Shown here: in pieces, positions 17,577 through 27,453 of the stretch
How the letters are laid out: each line of letters begins with the position of its first letter
Numbering within the stretch: the first letter of the stretch is position 1
Origin: Ancylobacter mangrovi
GTDB taxonomy: Bacteria; Pseudomonadota; Alphaproteobacteria; Rhizobiales; Xanthobacteraceae
NCBI RefSeq assembly: GCF_024752355.1
Contig: NZ_JANTHZ010000007.1
Location: forward strand, 62,001-126,000
Reading direction: 5' to 3'
DNA: 64,000 nucleotides
Notes under the pieces: model-generated
What the model was told of the DNA's origin: nothing
Databases searched by the model: none
What the model saw: only the letters and a program-made list of their open reading frames with translations
Made by a program: the position numbers and the translations under genes

Positions 17577-18494
17577 ATGATGAAGATTGCCATTCCCGAC
17601 CTCGTCTCCCCCTCCTATTTCCCCGCCGAGGCGGCGGTCGAGCTCGGCTGCTTCGCGGCCTATGGCGTCGACGCCGAGATCGAGCTCATCTCCCCGGTGG
17701 AGCGCGCCTATGAGGCGATGCGCGAGGGCGCGGTGGACATCGTCGCCGGCTCCGCCCATTCGGCGCTCTCCGCCTTCCCGCGCTGGGAAGGGGTGAAGCT
17801 GCTCTGCGCCCAGTCCCAGGGCATGTACTGGTTCCTGATCATGAACGCCGCCCTCGGCGCCACGCGCGGCGACATGAACGCGGTGAAGGGCCGGCGGATC
17901 GGCGCCGCGCCGTGGGTCGGGATGGGGCTGAAGCAGATGCTGGTCCGCTCCGGCATCGACCTCGAGCGCGACCGCGTCACCATCGCGCCGACCCCCGGCT
18001 CGCTGGAGCCGCGGGTGAATTTCGGCCTCGCCGCCGTCCGCGCGCTGGAGGCGGGTATCGTCGACGGCTTCTGGGCCAACGGCATGGGCGCGGCGATCGC
18101 CACCGAGACCGGCGTCGGCACGCTGGTGCTCGACGCGCGCCGCGGCGACGGGCCGAAGGAGGCGTTCAACTACACGATGGCGACGCTCGCGACCACGGAC
18201 CGCCTGCTGGCGGAAAATCGCGAGCTGGCCAAGATTGCCGTACGCGCCGTGACCGACGCGCAGAAGATCCTCATCGCCGATCCCGGCCGGGCGCGGGAAG
18301 TGGGCGAGAAGCTGTTCCCCGAGGAGGCCGGGCGGATCGAGGCCCTGATCCGGCGCGACATTCCCTTCTACCAGGCCGATCTCACGCCCGATTTCGTCGC
18401 CGGCATGAACGACTTCGCCCGCGCCCTCGGCATACTGGACGTCGACGTGCCCTATTCCGCTGTCGTCGCCGAGGGCATGGAACGGCTGTGGTGA
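17577..18494 (+). CDS. NMT1/THI5-like substrate-binding protein without a signal peptide
   Basis: A 305-residue protein with the same fold family as the two exported receptors nearby (MKIAIPDLVSPSYFPAEAAVELG, then DIVAGSAHSALSAF). It begins directly with the first beta strand and has no signal peptide or lipobox. No in-frame upstream extension supplies one in the 12 bp after the previous gene. It is therefore predicted to be cytoplasmic. It could act as an intracellular ligand carrier, a subunit of the hydroxylase system or a sensor; none is proven. A second ATG at 17580 is equally possible as start. Confidence 0.85.
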   Translation: MMKIAIPDLVSPSYFPAEAAVELGCFAAYGVDAEIELISPVERAYEAMREGAVDIVAGSAHSALSAFPRWEGVKLLCAQSQGMYWFLIMNAALGATRGDMNAVKGRRIGAAPWVGMGLKQMLVRSGIDLERDRVTIAPTPGSLEPRVNFGLAAVRALEAGIVDGFWANGMGAAIATETGVGTLVLDARRGDGPKEAFNYTMATLATTDRLLAENRELAKIAVRAVTDAQKILIADPGRAREVGEKLFPEEAGRIEALIRRDIPFYQADLTPDFVAGMNDFARALGILDVDVPYSAVVAEGMERLW

Positions 18495-18533
18495 ACGGGG
18501 CGCGATCCCGCCGCGCGCGGACGGCGCCGGCGC

Positions 18534-19283
18534 TCAGTCCGATGTGAGGTCGGTCAGCCTCACATCGGCGTCGTCCAGCGTCACCATGTGGCGCTCGGCG
18601 GTGTCGTCGATGTGCCGCGTCAGCGTGGCGACGGCCCGCGCCTGGTCGCCCTTGGTCACCAACTCGAACATCGCCTCGTGGTCGGGCTTGCCGGTCGCGT
18701 CCACGGAGAGGCTGCGCGCATTGATGCGGCGGTAGCGGTCGATCTCGTCGTACCAGCGACGCGCGAGGTCGACCATGGCGGGCATACCCGAACCCTCGAC
18801 GAGCGAGAGGTGGAACTCCCGGTGCAGGCGCTCCCATTCGATGTTCTGCGGCCTGAGATCCCCCACCTGGGCGTCGAAGGGCTGGAAGTCGGTGAAGGCG
18901 CGCTCCACCCGGCGCAGCCATTCCGGCCCGCCATTGCGCATCGCCGCCGCCAGCAGCCACGGCTCCACCCGGCGGCGAAGCAGCAGGAGATGGACGAGCC
19001 GGCTGCTGTCGACGCCCGAGACCTGGAAACCGTGCTGGGCCTCGGCGACGACCAGCCCCTCCCCCACGAGGCACCACAGCGCCTCGCGCACGGGCGTCGC
19101 GCCCACCCCGTAGCGCTCGGCGAGCGCACGCACGGAGAGGCGCGCGCCCGGCTCCAGCGCTGCGGTGAGCACGTCGCGCTTGATCGCCTGGCGCAGCGTG
19201 TTGGTCAGCGTGTCGGCCGCGTTCTCCGGCAGGGCGGCACCCTGGAGAACCGAGGCGATCTCATCCTTGCGGCGCTTCGCCAT
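18534..19283 (-). CDS. GntR/FCD-family transcriptional regulator
   Basis: A 249-residue regulator starting MAKRRKDEIAS. The winged helix (about residues 20-90) contains LSVRALAERYGVGATPVREALWCLVGEGLV. The FCD effector domain (about 100-230) carries the metal-site pattern with H in EWERLHREFHLSL and DHEAMFELV. The ATG at 19283 is chosen over an upstream start at 19343 that would add 20 unconserved residues. It converges on the molybdenum-hydroxylase operon and is the likeliest local regulator of it. Its last codons form half of a strong hairpin (18539-18568). Confidence 0.88.
   Translation of the reverse strand: MAKRRKDEIASVLQGAALPENAADTLTNTLRQAIKRDVLTAALEPGARLSVRALAERYGVGATPVREALWCLVGEGLVVAEAQHGFQVSGVDSSRLVHLLLLRRRVEPWLLAAAMRNGGPEWLRRVERAFTDFQPFDAQVGDLRPQNIEWERLHREFHLSLVEGSGMPAMVDLARRWYDEIDRYRRINARSLSVDATGKPDHEAMFELVTKGDQARAVATLTRHIDDTAERHMVTLDDADVRLTDLTSD
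18539..18568. terminator. Hairpin with 11-bp perfect stem between convergent genes
   Basis: CCGATGTGAGG (18539-18549) and CCTCACATCGG (18558-18568) flank an 8-base loop. The stem lies inside the last codons of the GntR gene and 45 bp past the end of the convergent operon. There is no U-run, but it would form in both transcripts and could serve as a bidirectional terminator or 3'-end protector. Confidence 0.5.
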
Positions 19284-19403
19284 GAGCCCATGAATCCTGA
19301 CCACGCGCGGGGGCGCATGGCCGCAAACCCGCCTGCCGGGCACGCATCGCCCGAGGCTCCTGCAAAATCGGTTTTTCGGGCGGCGCGATCAAGCGCCAAA
19401 CCG

Positions 19404-19427
19404 CGGACCGGCGCGAAAGCCGGTCCG
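19404..19427 (-). terminator. Probable terminator of the kdp operon
   Basis: CGGACCGGC and GCCGGTCCG form a perfect 9-bp stem with a 6-base loop, 18 bp downstream of the kdpE stop. On the minus strand it is followed by CGGTTTGG, a weak U tract. It separates the kdp operon from the GntR/FCD gene 120 bp further on. Confidence 0.5.
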
Positions 19428-19444
19428 GCGACAGAGCGGATTGC

Positions 19445-20152
19445 CTACGCCTCGGCCAGCCGGTAGCCGACGCCCGGCTCGGTGATGATGAGGCGCGGAT
19501 CGGCGGCCTCGTCGCCCAGCTTGTCGCGGATATGCCCGATGGCGATGCGCAGATAATGGGTATCGTCGGCATGGGCCGGTCCCCACACGGTCGTCAGGAA
19601 CTGGCGGTGGGCGATCAGCCGGCCGGGATGACGGGCGAGCAGCGCCAGCACGTCGAACTCCTTGCGGGTCAGCTTCACCTCGCGCCCCGCCATCCGCACC
19701 GCCCGGTTGGCGAAGTTGACGCTGAGCGGGCCGATCACCTGTTCGGCGGGCTCGGCCGCGCGGTCGAGACGGTTGCGCAGCAGCGCCCGCAGGCGGGCGA
19801 GCAGCTCGCCGGTGGCGAAGGGCTTGGTTACATAGTCGTCCGCCCCGGCATCGAGCGCGGCGATCTTCTCGCCCTCGGCGTCGCGTACCGACAGGACAAG
19901 GATCGGCACCCGCGACCAGCCGCGAATGGCCGCGATCACCGCCTTGCCGTCCATGTCCGGCAGGCCGAGATCGAGCACCACGCAATCGGGCGCCGAGGTC
20001 GCCGCAAGCTCGATCCCCGCGCGCCCGCGGTCGGCTTCGAGGCTGTCATAGCCGCCGCTCGCCAGCGCGATCTTCAGGAAGCGCCGTATCGGTGCGTCGT
20101 CCTCGACGACGAGGATGCGGACGGAGGGGGTCTCGGCGGGGGTCTCGGTCAT
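19445..20152 (-). CDS. kdpE: Two-component response regulator KdpE
   Basis: A 235-residue OmpR/PhoB-type regulator. The receiver domain (residues 11-122) has the acidic pocket ED18-D19, phosphoacceptor D61 (VVLDLGLPDMDG) and K109 (VTKPF). The C-terminal winged-helix domain (about 138-232) has KLTRKEFDVLALLARHPG and THYLRIAIGHIRDKLG. The start overlaps the kdpD stop as ATGA. It activates kdpFABC in response to low potassium or osmotic stress through KdpD phosphorylation. Confidence 0.96.
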   Translation of the reverse strand: MTETPAETPSVRILVVEDDAPIRRFLKIALASGGYDSLEADRGRAGIELAATSAPDCVVLDLGLPDMDGKAVIAAIRGWSRVPILVLSVRDAEGEKIAALDAGADDYVTKPFATGELLARLRALLRNRLDRAAEPAEQVIGPLSVNFANRAVRMAGREVKLTRKEFDVLALLARHPGRLIAHRQFLTTVWGPAHADDTHYLRIAIGHIRDKLGDEAADPRLIITEPGVGYRLAEA

Positions 20153-22875
20153 GCACCGTCGTCCAGGGGCGTGGCGGCGAGCGGCAGCCTGAGCGTGATG
20201 GCGGCACCGCGCCCGCCGGCCCCGGCCTGCGCCTTCACCCGCCCGCCGTGAGCTTCCACAAGCCCGCGCACGATGGCAAGGCCGAGCCCGGTGCCGGCGG
20301 GACGCGCATCGCCCTGCGTGACGCGGTGGAACAGGTCGAACACGCGCTCGCGTTCGCCTTCGGGAATGCCCGGCCCCTGGTCGGCGACGGTGATCGCCGC
20401 CTCCCCGCCCTCGGCGCGGGCGGAAAGCAAGATGGTGGTGCCCGGCGGGGCGTATTTGGCGGCGTTCTCCAGCACGTTGGTCAGGGCCTGGCCGATCAGC
20501 ACCGGGTCGACGTCGAGCATGGGCAGGTCGCGCGGGATCGCCACTTCCACCCGGTGCCCGGCGAGGATGCGCGCGAGGTCGCTGCGTACCCGCCCGACGA
20601 TCTCGCCGAGCTCGACCGGCGCGCGTTTGGGACTGAGCGCCCCGTGCCCGAGGCGCGTCATGTCGAGCAGGTTCTGCACGTAGCGGTCGAGCCGTCTCGC
20701 CTCGTCCAGCGCCGTGAGGACCAGCTCGCGCCGGTCCGCCGCATTGAGCGTCCCGGCCTCGCCCTCGGCGAGGGTCGAGACGGTGCCGATCACCGTGGCG
20801 AGCGGGGTACGCAGATCGTGGCTCACCGAATTGAGCAGCGCGCCGCGCAGGCGCTCGCTCTCGGCCGAGACGCGGGCATCGGCCAGCTCCTCGGCGAGGC
20901 GCGCCCGCTCGATCGCCACCGCCACCTGGTCCTCGACCGCGAGCAGCAGCCGCCGCGTCTCGGGATCGAGGCCCCGGCTGCGGTCGCGGAACCGTACGCC
21001 GATAACCCCGAGCGCCCGCTCGCCGGCGGCGAGAGGCACGAACAGCCATTCGCTCATCGGCAATGTAGCGGTGCCCGAGCCGGCCGGCTCGTTCTTCTCG
21101 AACGCCCACCGCGCCGCGCCCTCCGCCCCGGCGTCCAGCTCCTCGATGGTGGGATGGCCCTGCACCTGCTCGAGCGTACCAGCCGCGTCCGGCATCAGGA
21201 TCAGCGACTGGCAGTCGAGCGTCGCCGCGATGTGGTAGGCGCCGGCCCAGAGCACGTCGTCGGAATTGCCGGCTGCGGCGATCTTGCGGGCGAAGTCGTA
21301 GAGCGTCTCGGTGCGCCTCTGGGCGGCACGCACGGTCTCGACCTGCGCCTTCAGCCGGCCGGCCAGTGTGCCCGTGAACACCGCGCCGACGAGGAAGACG
21401 AGGATTGAGACGATGTCCTCGGGATTGCTGACCGCGAGGGTGTAGTAGGGCTCGGTGTAGAAGAAATTATAGGCCATCGAGCCCAGCGCCGTCGCCACCA
21501 GCGAGGCCGCGAGCCCGTGCCGGGCGCCCACCACCAGAACCGCGGTGAGGTAGATCGCCGAGATCGCCCCGCCCGGTATCGCGTCCCACATGGCGATCGG
21601 CCAGGCGGCGAGGCTGGCAACCGCGATCGCCGCCACCGCCAGCGCATAGCCGCGCCAGTCCGGCTCCAGCAGGTGCGCGCGCCCCGCACCGCGCCGGGCG
21701 GGGCGGCCATGGGCGGTCACCACCGTCACCTCGAAATCGGTCGCCTCGTCCAGCAGCCGGTCGGCGACGTGCTCGCGGAACAGGAACACCAGCCGGTCGC
21801 GCCAGGAGGCGCGCGAGCGGGCCCGGCCGACCACCACCCGCGAGACGTTGCGTGCCCGCGCATAGTGCAGGAGCTCGGCGACGACGTCGGATTCGGCGTG
21901 CAGCGTCGTTGTCTCCGCCCCCAGCGTCTCGGCGAGGCGAAGCGCGTCCATGGTCGCGGCGCGCGCGCCGGCCGGCATCGCCTCGTGGCGCGGAGTGAGG
22001 ACGGTGGCGACGATCCAGGGGATCCTCGCCCGCTCCGCCATGCGCTTGCCCGCCCGCACCAGCGCCTTGGCAACCGGCGCCTCGTTGACGCAGACGAGGA
22101 GGCGCTCCTCGGTCGGCCAGGGGCCGCGGACCGCATTGGCCTGCATGTAGGCCAGCATCTCCGCGTCCACCCGGCTTGCCGCCGTGCGCAGGGCGAGCTC
22201 GCGCAGCGCCGTCAGGTTGCCGCGCGAGAAGAAATTGTCGAGCGCCCGCCCGACCTGGTGGGGCACGTAGACCTTGCCCTCCTTCAGGCGCTTGATCAGT
22301 TCCTCCGGCGGCAGGTCGATCAGCTCGATGTCGTCGGCCCGCTGCAGCACCTGGTCGGGCACCGTCTCGGCGACCTTGACCCCGGTGATGCGCGCGACGA
22401 TGTCGTTGAGGCTCTCAATGTGCTGGATGTTGAGCGTAGTGGTGACGTCGATGCCGGCGTCCAGCACCTCCAGCACATCCTGCCAGCGCTTGGGATGGCG
22501 CGATCCGGGGGCGTTGGTGTGGGCGAACTCGTCGATGAGGGCGAGCTGCGGGCGGCGGGCGAGCAGCGCGTCGAGGTCGAGCTCGCTCAGCGTCTGCCCG
22601 CGATACTCCACCATCCGGCGCGGAAGCTGCTCGAGCGGGCCGAGCAGGCCGGCGGTCTCCGCGCGGCCATGGGTCTCGACCAGCGCCACCACCACGTCGA
22701 CGCCGGCGCGCTGGCGGGCGCGCGCTTCGCCGATCATGGCGAAGGTCTTGCCGACCCCGGGCGCGGCGCCGAGGAAGACCTTCAGCCGGCCGGGACCGCC
22801 GCGCTGGCGCGCCTCGGTGCGGGCCTCCTCCAGAAAAGCCTCCGGAGCGGGGCGCTCGTCGGCGGTGCTCGCCAT
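20149..22875 (-). CDS. kdpD: Potassium-sensing histidine kinase KdpD
   Basis: A 908-residue membrane sensor of full length. Its order is the KdpD domain with Walker A GAAPGVGKT (36-44), a universal-stress-protein domain (about 250-370), four membrane helices (about 400-500), a GAF-like region, the HisKA domain with phosphoacceptor H686 in SVSHDLRTPL, and the HATPase with NVLENAAKYAP and DQGPGIP. It senses potassium or ionic stress and phosphorylates KdpE. It follows kdpC by 18 bp, so sensor and pump are one operon. Confidence 0.97.
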   Translation of the reverse strand: MASTADERPAPEAFLEEARTEARQRGGPGRLKVFLGAAPGVGKTFAMIGEARARQRAGVDVVVALVETHGRAETAGLLGPLEQLPRRMVEYRGQTLSELDLDALLARRPQLALIDEFAHTNAPGSRHPKRWQDVLEVLDAGIDVTTTLNIQHIESLNDIVARITGVKVAETVPDQVLQRADDIELIDLPPEELIKRLKEGKVYVPHQVGRALDNFFSRGNLTALRELALRTAASRVDAEMLAYMQANAVRGPWPTEERLLVCVNEAPVAKALVRAGKRMAERARIPWIVATVLTPRHEAMPAGARAATMDALRLAETLGAETTTLHAESDVVAELLHYARARNVSRVVVGRARSRASWRDRLVFLFREHVADRLLDEATDFEVTVVTAHGRPARRGAGRAHLLEPDWRGYALAVAAIAVASLAAWPIAMWDAIPGGAISAIYLTAVLVVGARHGLAASLVATALGSMAYNFFYTEPYYTLAVSNPEDIVSILVFLVGAVFTGTLAGRLKAQVETVRAAQRRTETLYDFARKIAAAGNSDDVLWAGAYHIAATLDCQSLILMPDAAGTLEQVQGHPTIEELDAGAEGAARWAFEKNEPAGSGTATLPMSEWLFVPLAAGERALGVIGVRFRDRSRGLDPETRRLLLAVEDQVAVAIERARLAEELADARVSAESERLRGALLNSVSHDLRTPLATVIGTVSTLAEGEAGTLNAADRRELVLTALDEARRLDRYVQNLLDMTRLGHGALSPKRAPVELGEIVGRVRSDLARILAGHRVEVAIPRDLPMLDVDPVLIGQALTNVLENAAKYAPPGTTILLSARAEGGEAAITVADQGPGIPEGERERVFDLFHRVTQGDARPAGTGLGLAIVRGLVEAHGGRVKAQAGAGGRGAAITLRLPLAATPLDDGA

Positions 22876-22893
22876 CGGGACGTGCCTTGCGCG

Positions 22894-23484
22894 TCAGTGA
22901 TCGAGGCCGTCGAGGGCGAGGTTGAGCGCCAGCACGTTGACGCGCAGCTCGCCGAGAAGGCCGAAGGTGCGCGCCATGATATGGCGGGTGACGAGCCCGC
23001 GCACCAGCGCTTCGTCGAGCCCGCGCGCCTTCGCGACCCGCGCGACCTGGAACAGCGCCGCCCCGGGCGAGACGTCCGGGTCGAGCCCGGAGGCCGAGGC
23101 CGTTGCGAGGTCCGCCGGCACCGGGCCGCCGCCGAGCGCGGCGACGCGCGTGCGCACCTCGTCCGCCAGCGCGGCCGAGCTCGGGCCGAGGTTGGAGCCG
23201 GCCGAACTCGCGCCGTTATAGGGGCTGGCGACGCTCGCCGAGGGATCGTTCGGATCGGGACCCATGGTCGCCGAGGGCCGGCCGTGGAAATAGCGTTCGG
23301 CGGCGAAGGCCTGGCCGACGAGCGCCGACCCGACGACCCGGCCCTCGACCGTCACCGGCGAGCCATTGGCGGCGGAGGGAAACGCGGCCTGCGCGAGGCC
23401 GGTAATCGCCAGCGGATAGGCGAGGCCGGTCAGCAGGGTGAACAGCGCCAGCAGCACCAGCGCGGGACGCAGATGGGGGATCAT
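22894..23484 (-). CDS. kdpC: Potassium-transporting ATPase subunit KdpC
   Basis: A 196-residue membrane-anchored subunit. A single N-terminal helix (ALVLLALFTLLTGLAYPLAI) is followed by the family motifs GSALVGQAF, YFHGRPSA, NLGPSS and a C-terminal LRVNVLALNLALD. KdpC stabilises KdpAB and aids potassium binding. It lies 12 bp after kdpB. Confidence 0.96.
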   Translation of the reverse strand: MIPHLRPALVLLALFTLLTGLAYPLAITGLAQAAFPSAANGSPVTVEGRVVGSALVGQAFAAERYFHGRPSATMGPDPNDPSASVASPYNGASSAGSNLGPSSAALADEVRTRVAALGGGPVPADLATASASGLDPDVSPGAALFQVARVAKARGLDEALVRGLVTRHIMARTFGLLGELRVNVLALNLALDGLDH

Positions 23485-23496
23485 GGCTCTCTCCGT

Positions 23497-25539
23497 TCAG
23501 GCGAGGTGCAGGAGGTCGACCAGGAGGTCGATCGCCTTGATGCCAATGAAGGGCACGACGAGCCCGCCCAGCCCGTAGATCATCAGGTTGCGGCCCAGCA
23601 GGGTCGCGGCGGGCGCGGGCGAATAGCGCACGCCCTTCAGCGCGATCGGGATCAGCGCGACGATGACCAGCGCGTTGAAGATGATGGCGGACAGGATGGC
23701 CGATTGCGGCGTGCCGAGCCCCATCACGTCGAGCACCGCGAGACCCGGATAGGCGGTCACGAACAGCGCCGGCAGGATGGCGAAGTATTTCGCGACATCG
23801 TTCGCCACCGAGAAGGTGGTGAGCGCGCCGCGCGAGATGAGGAGCTGCTTGCCGACCATGACGATCTCGATGAGCTTGGTCGGGTCGCTGTCGAGGTCGA
23901 TCAGGTTGCCGGCCTCCTTGGCGGCGGGCGTGCCCGAATTCATCGCCACGCCGACATCGGCCTGCGCCAGCGCCGGCGCGTCGTTGGAGCCGTCGCCGCA
24001 CATGGCGACGAGGCGGCCCTCCGCCTGCTCGCGGCGGATCAGCTCAAGCTTCCGCTCCGGCGTCGCCTCGGCGAGGAAGTCGTCCACCCCCGCCTCGGCG
24101 GCGATGGCGGCGGCGGTGAGCGGGTTGTCGCCGGTGATCATCACCGTGCGGATGCCCATGCGCCGCAACTCGGCGAAGCGCTCGCGGATGGCGGGCTTCA
24201 CCACGTCCTTGAGATGGATCACCCCGAACACGCGTCCGTCCCGCGCCACGACCAGCGGCGTGCCGCCGGAGGAGCCGATGCGCTTGACGATCTGGTCGAC
24301 CGCCGGGCTCAGCGGCGCGCCGGTGAGGGCCGCCATCGCGTCCGAGGCGCCCTTGCGGATCGTGACGCCGCCCGGAAGGTCGACGCCCGACATGCGGGTA
24401 TGGGCGCTGAAGGGCACGAAGCTCGCCGCGCCCGCCTGCGCGGCGTCGAAGCCGAAGTCGCGCGCCGCCAGATCGACGATCGAGCGTCCCTCCGGCGTGT
24501 CGTCGGCGAGCGAGGCGAGGAAGGCGGCCTCGGCGAGCTGGCGCGCGGAGATGCCCGGCGCCGGCTCGAAGGCGTCCGCCATGCGGTTGCCGAAGGTGAT
24601 GGTGCCGGTCTTGTCGAGCAGCAGCACGTCGATGTCGCCCGCCGCCTCCACTGCCCGGCCGGACTTGGCGATGACGTTCGCCTTCACCAGCCGGTCCATT
24701 CCGGCGATGCCGATGGCCGAGAGCAGCCCGCCGATGGTGGTCGGGATCAGGGTGACGAACAGCGCCGCGAGATAGACCACCGGGATGGTCGTGCCGGACC
24801 AGGCGGCGAAGAAGGGCAGCGTCGTCACCACCAGCAGGAAGACGAGGGTGAGGCCCGCAAGCAGGATGTCGAGGGCGATCTCGTTGGGCGTCTTCTGGCG
24901 CTTCGCCCCTTCCACCAGCGCGATCATGCGGTCGAGGAAGGTCTCGCCGGGCCTCGCGCTGACGCGCACCACCAGCCAGTCGGAGACGAGGCGCGTGCCG
25001 CCGGTGAGCGAGGAGCGGTCGCCGCCGGATTCGCGGATCACCGGTGCGCTTTCGCCGGTGATGGCGCTCTCGTCCACCGAGGCCACGCCCTCCACCACCT
25101 CGCCGTCGGTGGGAACGATGTCGCCCGCCTCGACGAGGATCAGCTCGCCGATCTCCAGGCGATCGACGTCGCGCACGCGGAACCCGGTGCGCTGCCGCGG
25201 GTCGGCGATCACCTTCGCCTGCACGCTCGATCGGGTGGCGCGGAAGGCGTCGGCACGGGCCCTGCCCCGCCCCTCGGCGACCGCCTCGGCGAAATTGGCG
25301 AACAGCACCGTGAACCACAGCCACACGGTGATCTGCAGGCCGATCGCGAAGGCCGGCCCGCCTTGCAACCCCTCGCGCACCACCAGCACGGTGGAGAGGA
25401 GGCTCACCAGCGCGGTGGAGAAGATCACCGGATTGCGTGCCAGCGACCTCGGATCGAGCTTGCGCAGCGCCTGGCCCATGGCCGGGACGATGATGTCCGG
25501 CGCCAGCAGGCCGAACTCGACGGGAGAATGCTTGCTCAT
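23497..25539 (-). CDS. kdpB: Potassium-transporting P-type ATPase subunit KdpB
   Basis: A 680-residue catalytic subunit. It has the actuator motif TGES (161-164), whose serine corresponds to the site of inhibitory phosphorylation in E. coli KdpB, the phosphorylation site D309 in DKTGT and the hinge motif [19 protein letters not shown]. Membrane helices surround these cytoplasmic domains. Sequence is complete with no missing catalytic residue, so the pump should be functional. Confidence 0.97.
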   Translation of the reverse strand: MSKHSPVEFGLLAPDIIVPAMGQALRKLDPRSLARNPVIFSTALVSLLSTVLVVREGLQGGPAFAIGLQITVWLWFTVLFANFAEAVAEGRGRARADAFRATRSSVQAKVIADPRQRTGFRVRDVDRLEIGELILVEAGDIVPTDGEVVEGVASVDESAITGESAPVIRESGGDRSSLTGGTRLVSDWLVVRVSARPGETFLDRMIALVEGAKRQKTPNEIALDILLAGLTLVFLLVVTTLPFFAAWSGTTIPVVYLAALFVTLIPTTIGGLLSAIGIAGMDRLVKANVIAKSGRAVEAAGDIDVLLLDKTGTITFGNRMADAFEPAPGISARQLAEAAFLASLADDTPEGRSIVDLAARDFGFDAAQAGAASFVPFSAHTRMSGVDLPGGVTIRKGASDAMAALTGAPLSPAVDQIVKRIGSSGGTPLVVARDGRVFGVIHLKDVVKPAIRERFAELRRMGIRTVMITGDNPLTAAAIAAEAGVDDFLAEATPERKLELIRREQAEGRLVAMCGDGSNDAPALAQADVGVAMNSGTPAAKEAGNLIDLDSDPTKLIEIVMVGKQLLISRGALTTFSVANDVAKYFAILPALFVTAYPGLAVLDVMGLGTPQSAILSAIIFNALVIVALIPIALKGVRYSPAPAATLLGRNLMIYGLGGLVVPFIGIKAIDLLVDLLHLA

Positions 25540-25548
25540 GGGATGCCT

Positions 25549-27240
25549 CTAGAAGGTCCGGCCGGCCAGCAGCGAAACCTGTTCCGCGATGGGGCCGAGG
25601 GCGAGGACGGGCAGGAAGGTGAGCGCGCCCACGATGAGGATGGTGGCGATGAGGAGCGTCACGAACAGCGCGCCATGGGTGGGGAAGGTGCCGGCGGTCT
25701 CCGCCGCCGTCTTCTTGGCGGCGAGGCTGCCGGCGATGGCGAGGATGGGGATGATGTAGCCGTAGCGCCCGAGCATCATGGCAATGCCGAGAAAGGTGTC
25801 GTGCCAGGGCGTGTCGGCGGAAAAGCCGGCGAAGGCCGAGCCGTTGTTCCCCGTTGCCGAGGAATAGGCATAGAGCAGCTCCGACAGGCCGTGCGGCCCC
25901 GGATTGGGCGCCGAGCCCTGCGCCGTGCCGGCCGCGATGGCGAGCGCGGCGAGGACGAGTACGCCGAGCGGCATGACGAGCAGCGTCACCGCGGCGAGCT
26001 TCACCTCGCGGGCCTCGATCTTCTTGCCGAGATATTCGGGCGTGCGCCCGACCATCAGCCCGGCGAGGAAGACGGTGAGGACCACGAACAGCAGCATGCC
26101 GGTGAGCCCGACGCCGACCCCACCGAACACCACTTCGCCGAGCTGGATGTTGAGCATGGCGACAAGCCCGCCCAGCGGCGTGAAGCTGTCATGCATGGCG
26201 TTCACCGAGCCGTTGGAGGCGGCGGTGGTGGCGGCGGCCCACAGCGTCGAGCCGAGGAGGCCGAAGCGCACCTCCTTGCCTTCCATGTTGCCGGACACGG
26301 TCTCCACCAGCCCGGCCTGCAGCGGGTTACCGGCCCGCTCGGCGGCGTAGATCGCGGCGAAGCCCGCCAGGAACAGCAGCGCCATGGCGGCGAACAGCGC
26401 CCGCCCCTGCCGGCGGTCGCCCACCATGCGGCCATAGGTGAAGCAGAAGCCGGCCGGCAGGGCGAGGATGGCGAGCGTCGAGATGAAATTGCTCAGCGCG
26501 GTCGGGTTTTCCAGCGGGTGGGCCGAGTTGACGTTGAAGAAGCCGCCGCCATTGGTGCCGAGCTGCTTGATGGCCACCTGGCTCGCCACCGGGCCGAGCG
26601 CGATGGTCTGCTTGGCGCCCTCCAGCGTCGTCGCGTCGAAGGCGGAGGCGAGCGTCTGCGGCATGCCGCAGAAGGCGAAGACGAGCGCGAGGAGGACGGC
26701 GCCCGGCAGCAGCACGTAGAGCGTGGCGCGGACGAGATCGACCCAGAAATTGCCGATCGCCCTCGCCTGCCGCGCGGCAAAGCCCCGCGCCACGGCGGCC
26801 GCGACCGCCATGCCGGTGGCGGCGGAGAGGAAGTTCTGCGTCGTGAGGCCCGCCATCTGGCTGAAATTGGAGAGCGTGGTCTCCCCGCCATAGGCCTGCC
26901 AATTGGTGTTGGTGACGAAGGAAATGGCGGTGTTGAAGGCGAGCCGGGGGGAAAGGCCGGCGAAGCCCTGCGGGTTGAGCGGCAAATGGCCCTGCCCCAC
27001 CAGCACGAGGAACAGCAGCGCGAAGCCGGCCGCGTTGAAGACGAGCAGCGCGAGCGCGTAGGCGCTCCAGTACTGGCTCTGCCGCGCGCCGGCACCCGCC
27101 GCGCCGAGCAGAGCCCGCTCGACGGGCGCGAGGAAGCGTACCTCGCCGGCGAAGACCGCCGCCATATAGGCGCCGAGCGGGACGGCGATGGCCGTCAGCA
27201 GGACCGCGTAGAGGACGAACTGAAGGAGATCGCTGGTCAT
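25549..27240 (-). CDS. kdpA: Potassium-transporting ATPase channel-like subunit KdpA
   Basis: A 563-residue polytopic protein that binds and translocates potassium. Selectivity-filter regions of the four pore repeats are visible, such as [33 protein letters not shown] and [10 protein letters not shown]. About ten membrane helices are predicted. It precedes kdpB by 9 bp. Confidence 0.97.
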   Translation of the reverse strand: MTSDLLQFVLYAVLLTAIAVPLGAYMAAVFAGEVRFLAPVERALLGAAGAGARQSQYWSAYALALLVFNAAGFALLFLVLVGQGHLPLNPQGFAGLSPRLAFNTAISFVTNTNWQAYGGETTLSNFSQMAGLTTQNFLSAATGMAVAAAVARGFAARQARAIGNFWVDLVRATLYVLLPGAVLLALVFAFCGMPQTLASAFDATTLEGAKQTIALGPVASQVAIKQLGTNGGGFFNVNSAHPLENPTALSNFISTLAILALPAGFCFTYGRMVGDRRQGRALFAAMALLFLAGFAAIYAAERAGNPLQAGLVETVSGNMEGKEVRFGLLGSTLWAAATTAASNGSVNAMHDSFTPLGGLVAMLNIQLGEVVFGGVGVGLTGMLLFVVLTVFLAGLMVGRTPEYLGKKIEAREVKLAAVTLLVMPLGVLVLAALAIAAGTAQGSAPNPGPHGLSELLYAYSSATGNNGSAFAGFSADTPWHDTFLGIAMMLGRYGYIIPILAIAGSLAAKKTAAETAGTFPTHGALFVTLLIATILIVGALTFLPVLALGPIAEQVSLLAGRTF

Positions 27241-27249
27241 GGCGCGCCC

Positions 27250-27354
27250 TCAGAACAGCTCGGGGCGCAGCAGCGCCGCGAGCAGATAGACGAAGAGCAG
27301 GACGGCCACGCCGAGGCCGAGGACGAGATCGAGAGGGATGGATGAAAAAGCCAT
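27250..27354 (-). CDS. kdpF: KdpF small stabilising subunit
   Basis: A 34-residue peptide read on the minus strand with one membrane helix (LDLVLGLGVAVLLFVYLLAALL) and the KdpF-type ending LLRPELF. It ends 9 bp before kdpA. KdpF helps stabilise the KdpABC complex in the membrane. Size and position match known KdpF proteins. Confidence 0.85.
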   Translation of the reverse strand: MAFSSIPLDLVLGLGVAVLLFVYLLAALLRPELF

Positions 27355-27362
27355 GGCGCGCC

Positions 27363-27446
27363 TCACAGACGGTCCGCTGCGAGGACCGCCGCGCCGGCAA
27401 GGGCGAAGAGCACCAGCCCGCCGCCGAGATAGATGAGCATGTCCAT
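27363..27446 (-). CDS. Tiny membrane peptide upstream of kdpF
   Basis: A 27-residue ORF, MDMLIYLGGGLVLFALAGAA followed by VLAADRL, which is almost entirely one membrane helix with a charged C-terminus. It is the first ORF of the kdp transcript and ends 8 bp before the kdpF start. GGAG precedes the ATG by 9 bases but lies in a hairpin (27454-27479). Length and hydrophobicity make translation plausible. It could be a second KdpF-like peptide or a leader; function is unknown. Confidence 0.65.
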   Translation of the reverse strand: MDMLIYLGGGLVLFALAGAAVLAADRL

Positions 27447-27453
27447 GATGGTG

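Noticed and set aside
21517-27345. A 5.8-kb uninterrupted open frame on the plus strand opposite kdpD to kdpA
   Set aside because: Its protein is dominated by Arg, Gly, Asp, His and Ala with no domain, as expected for the antisense of GC-rich codons, while kdp on the other strand is fully conserved.
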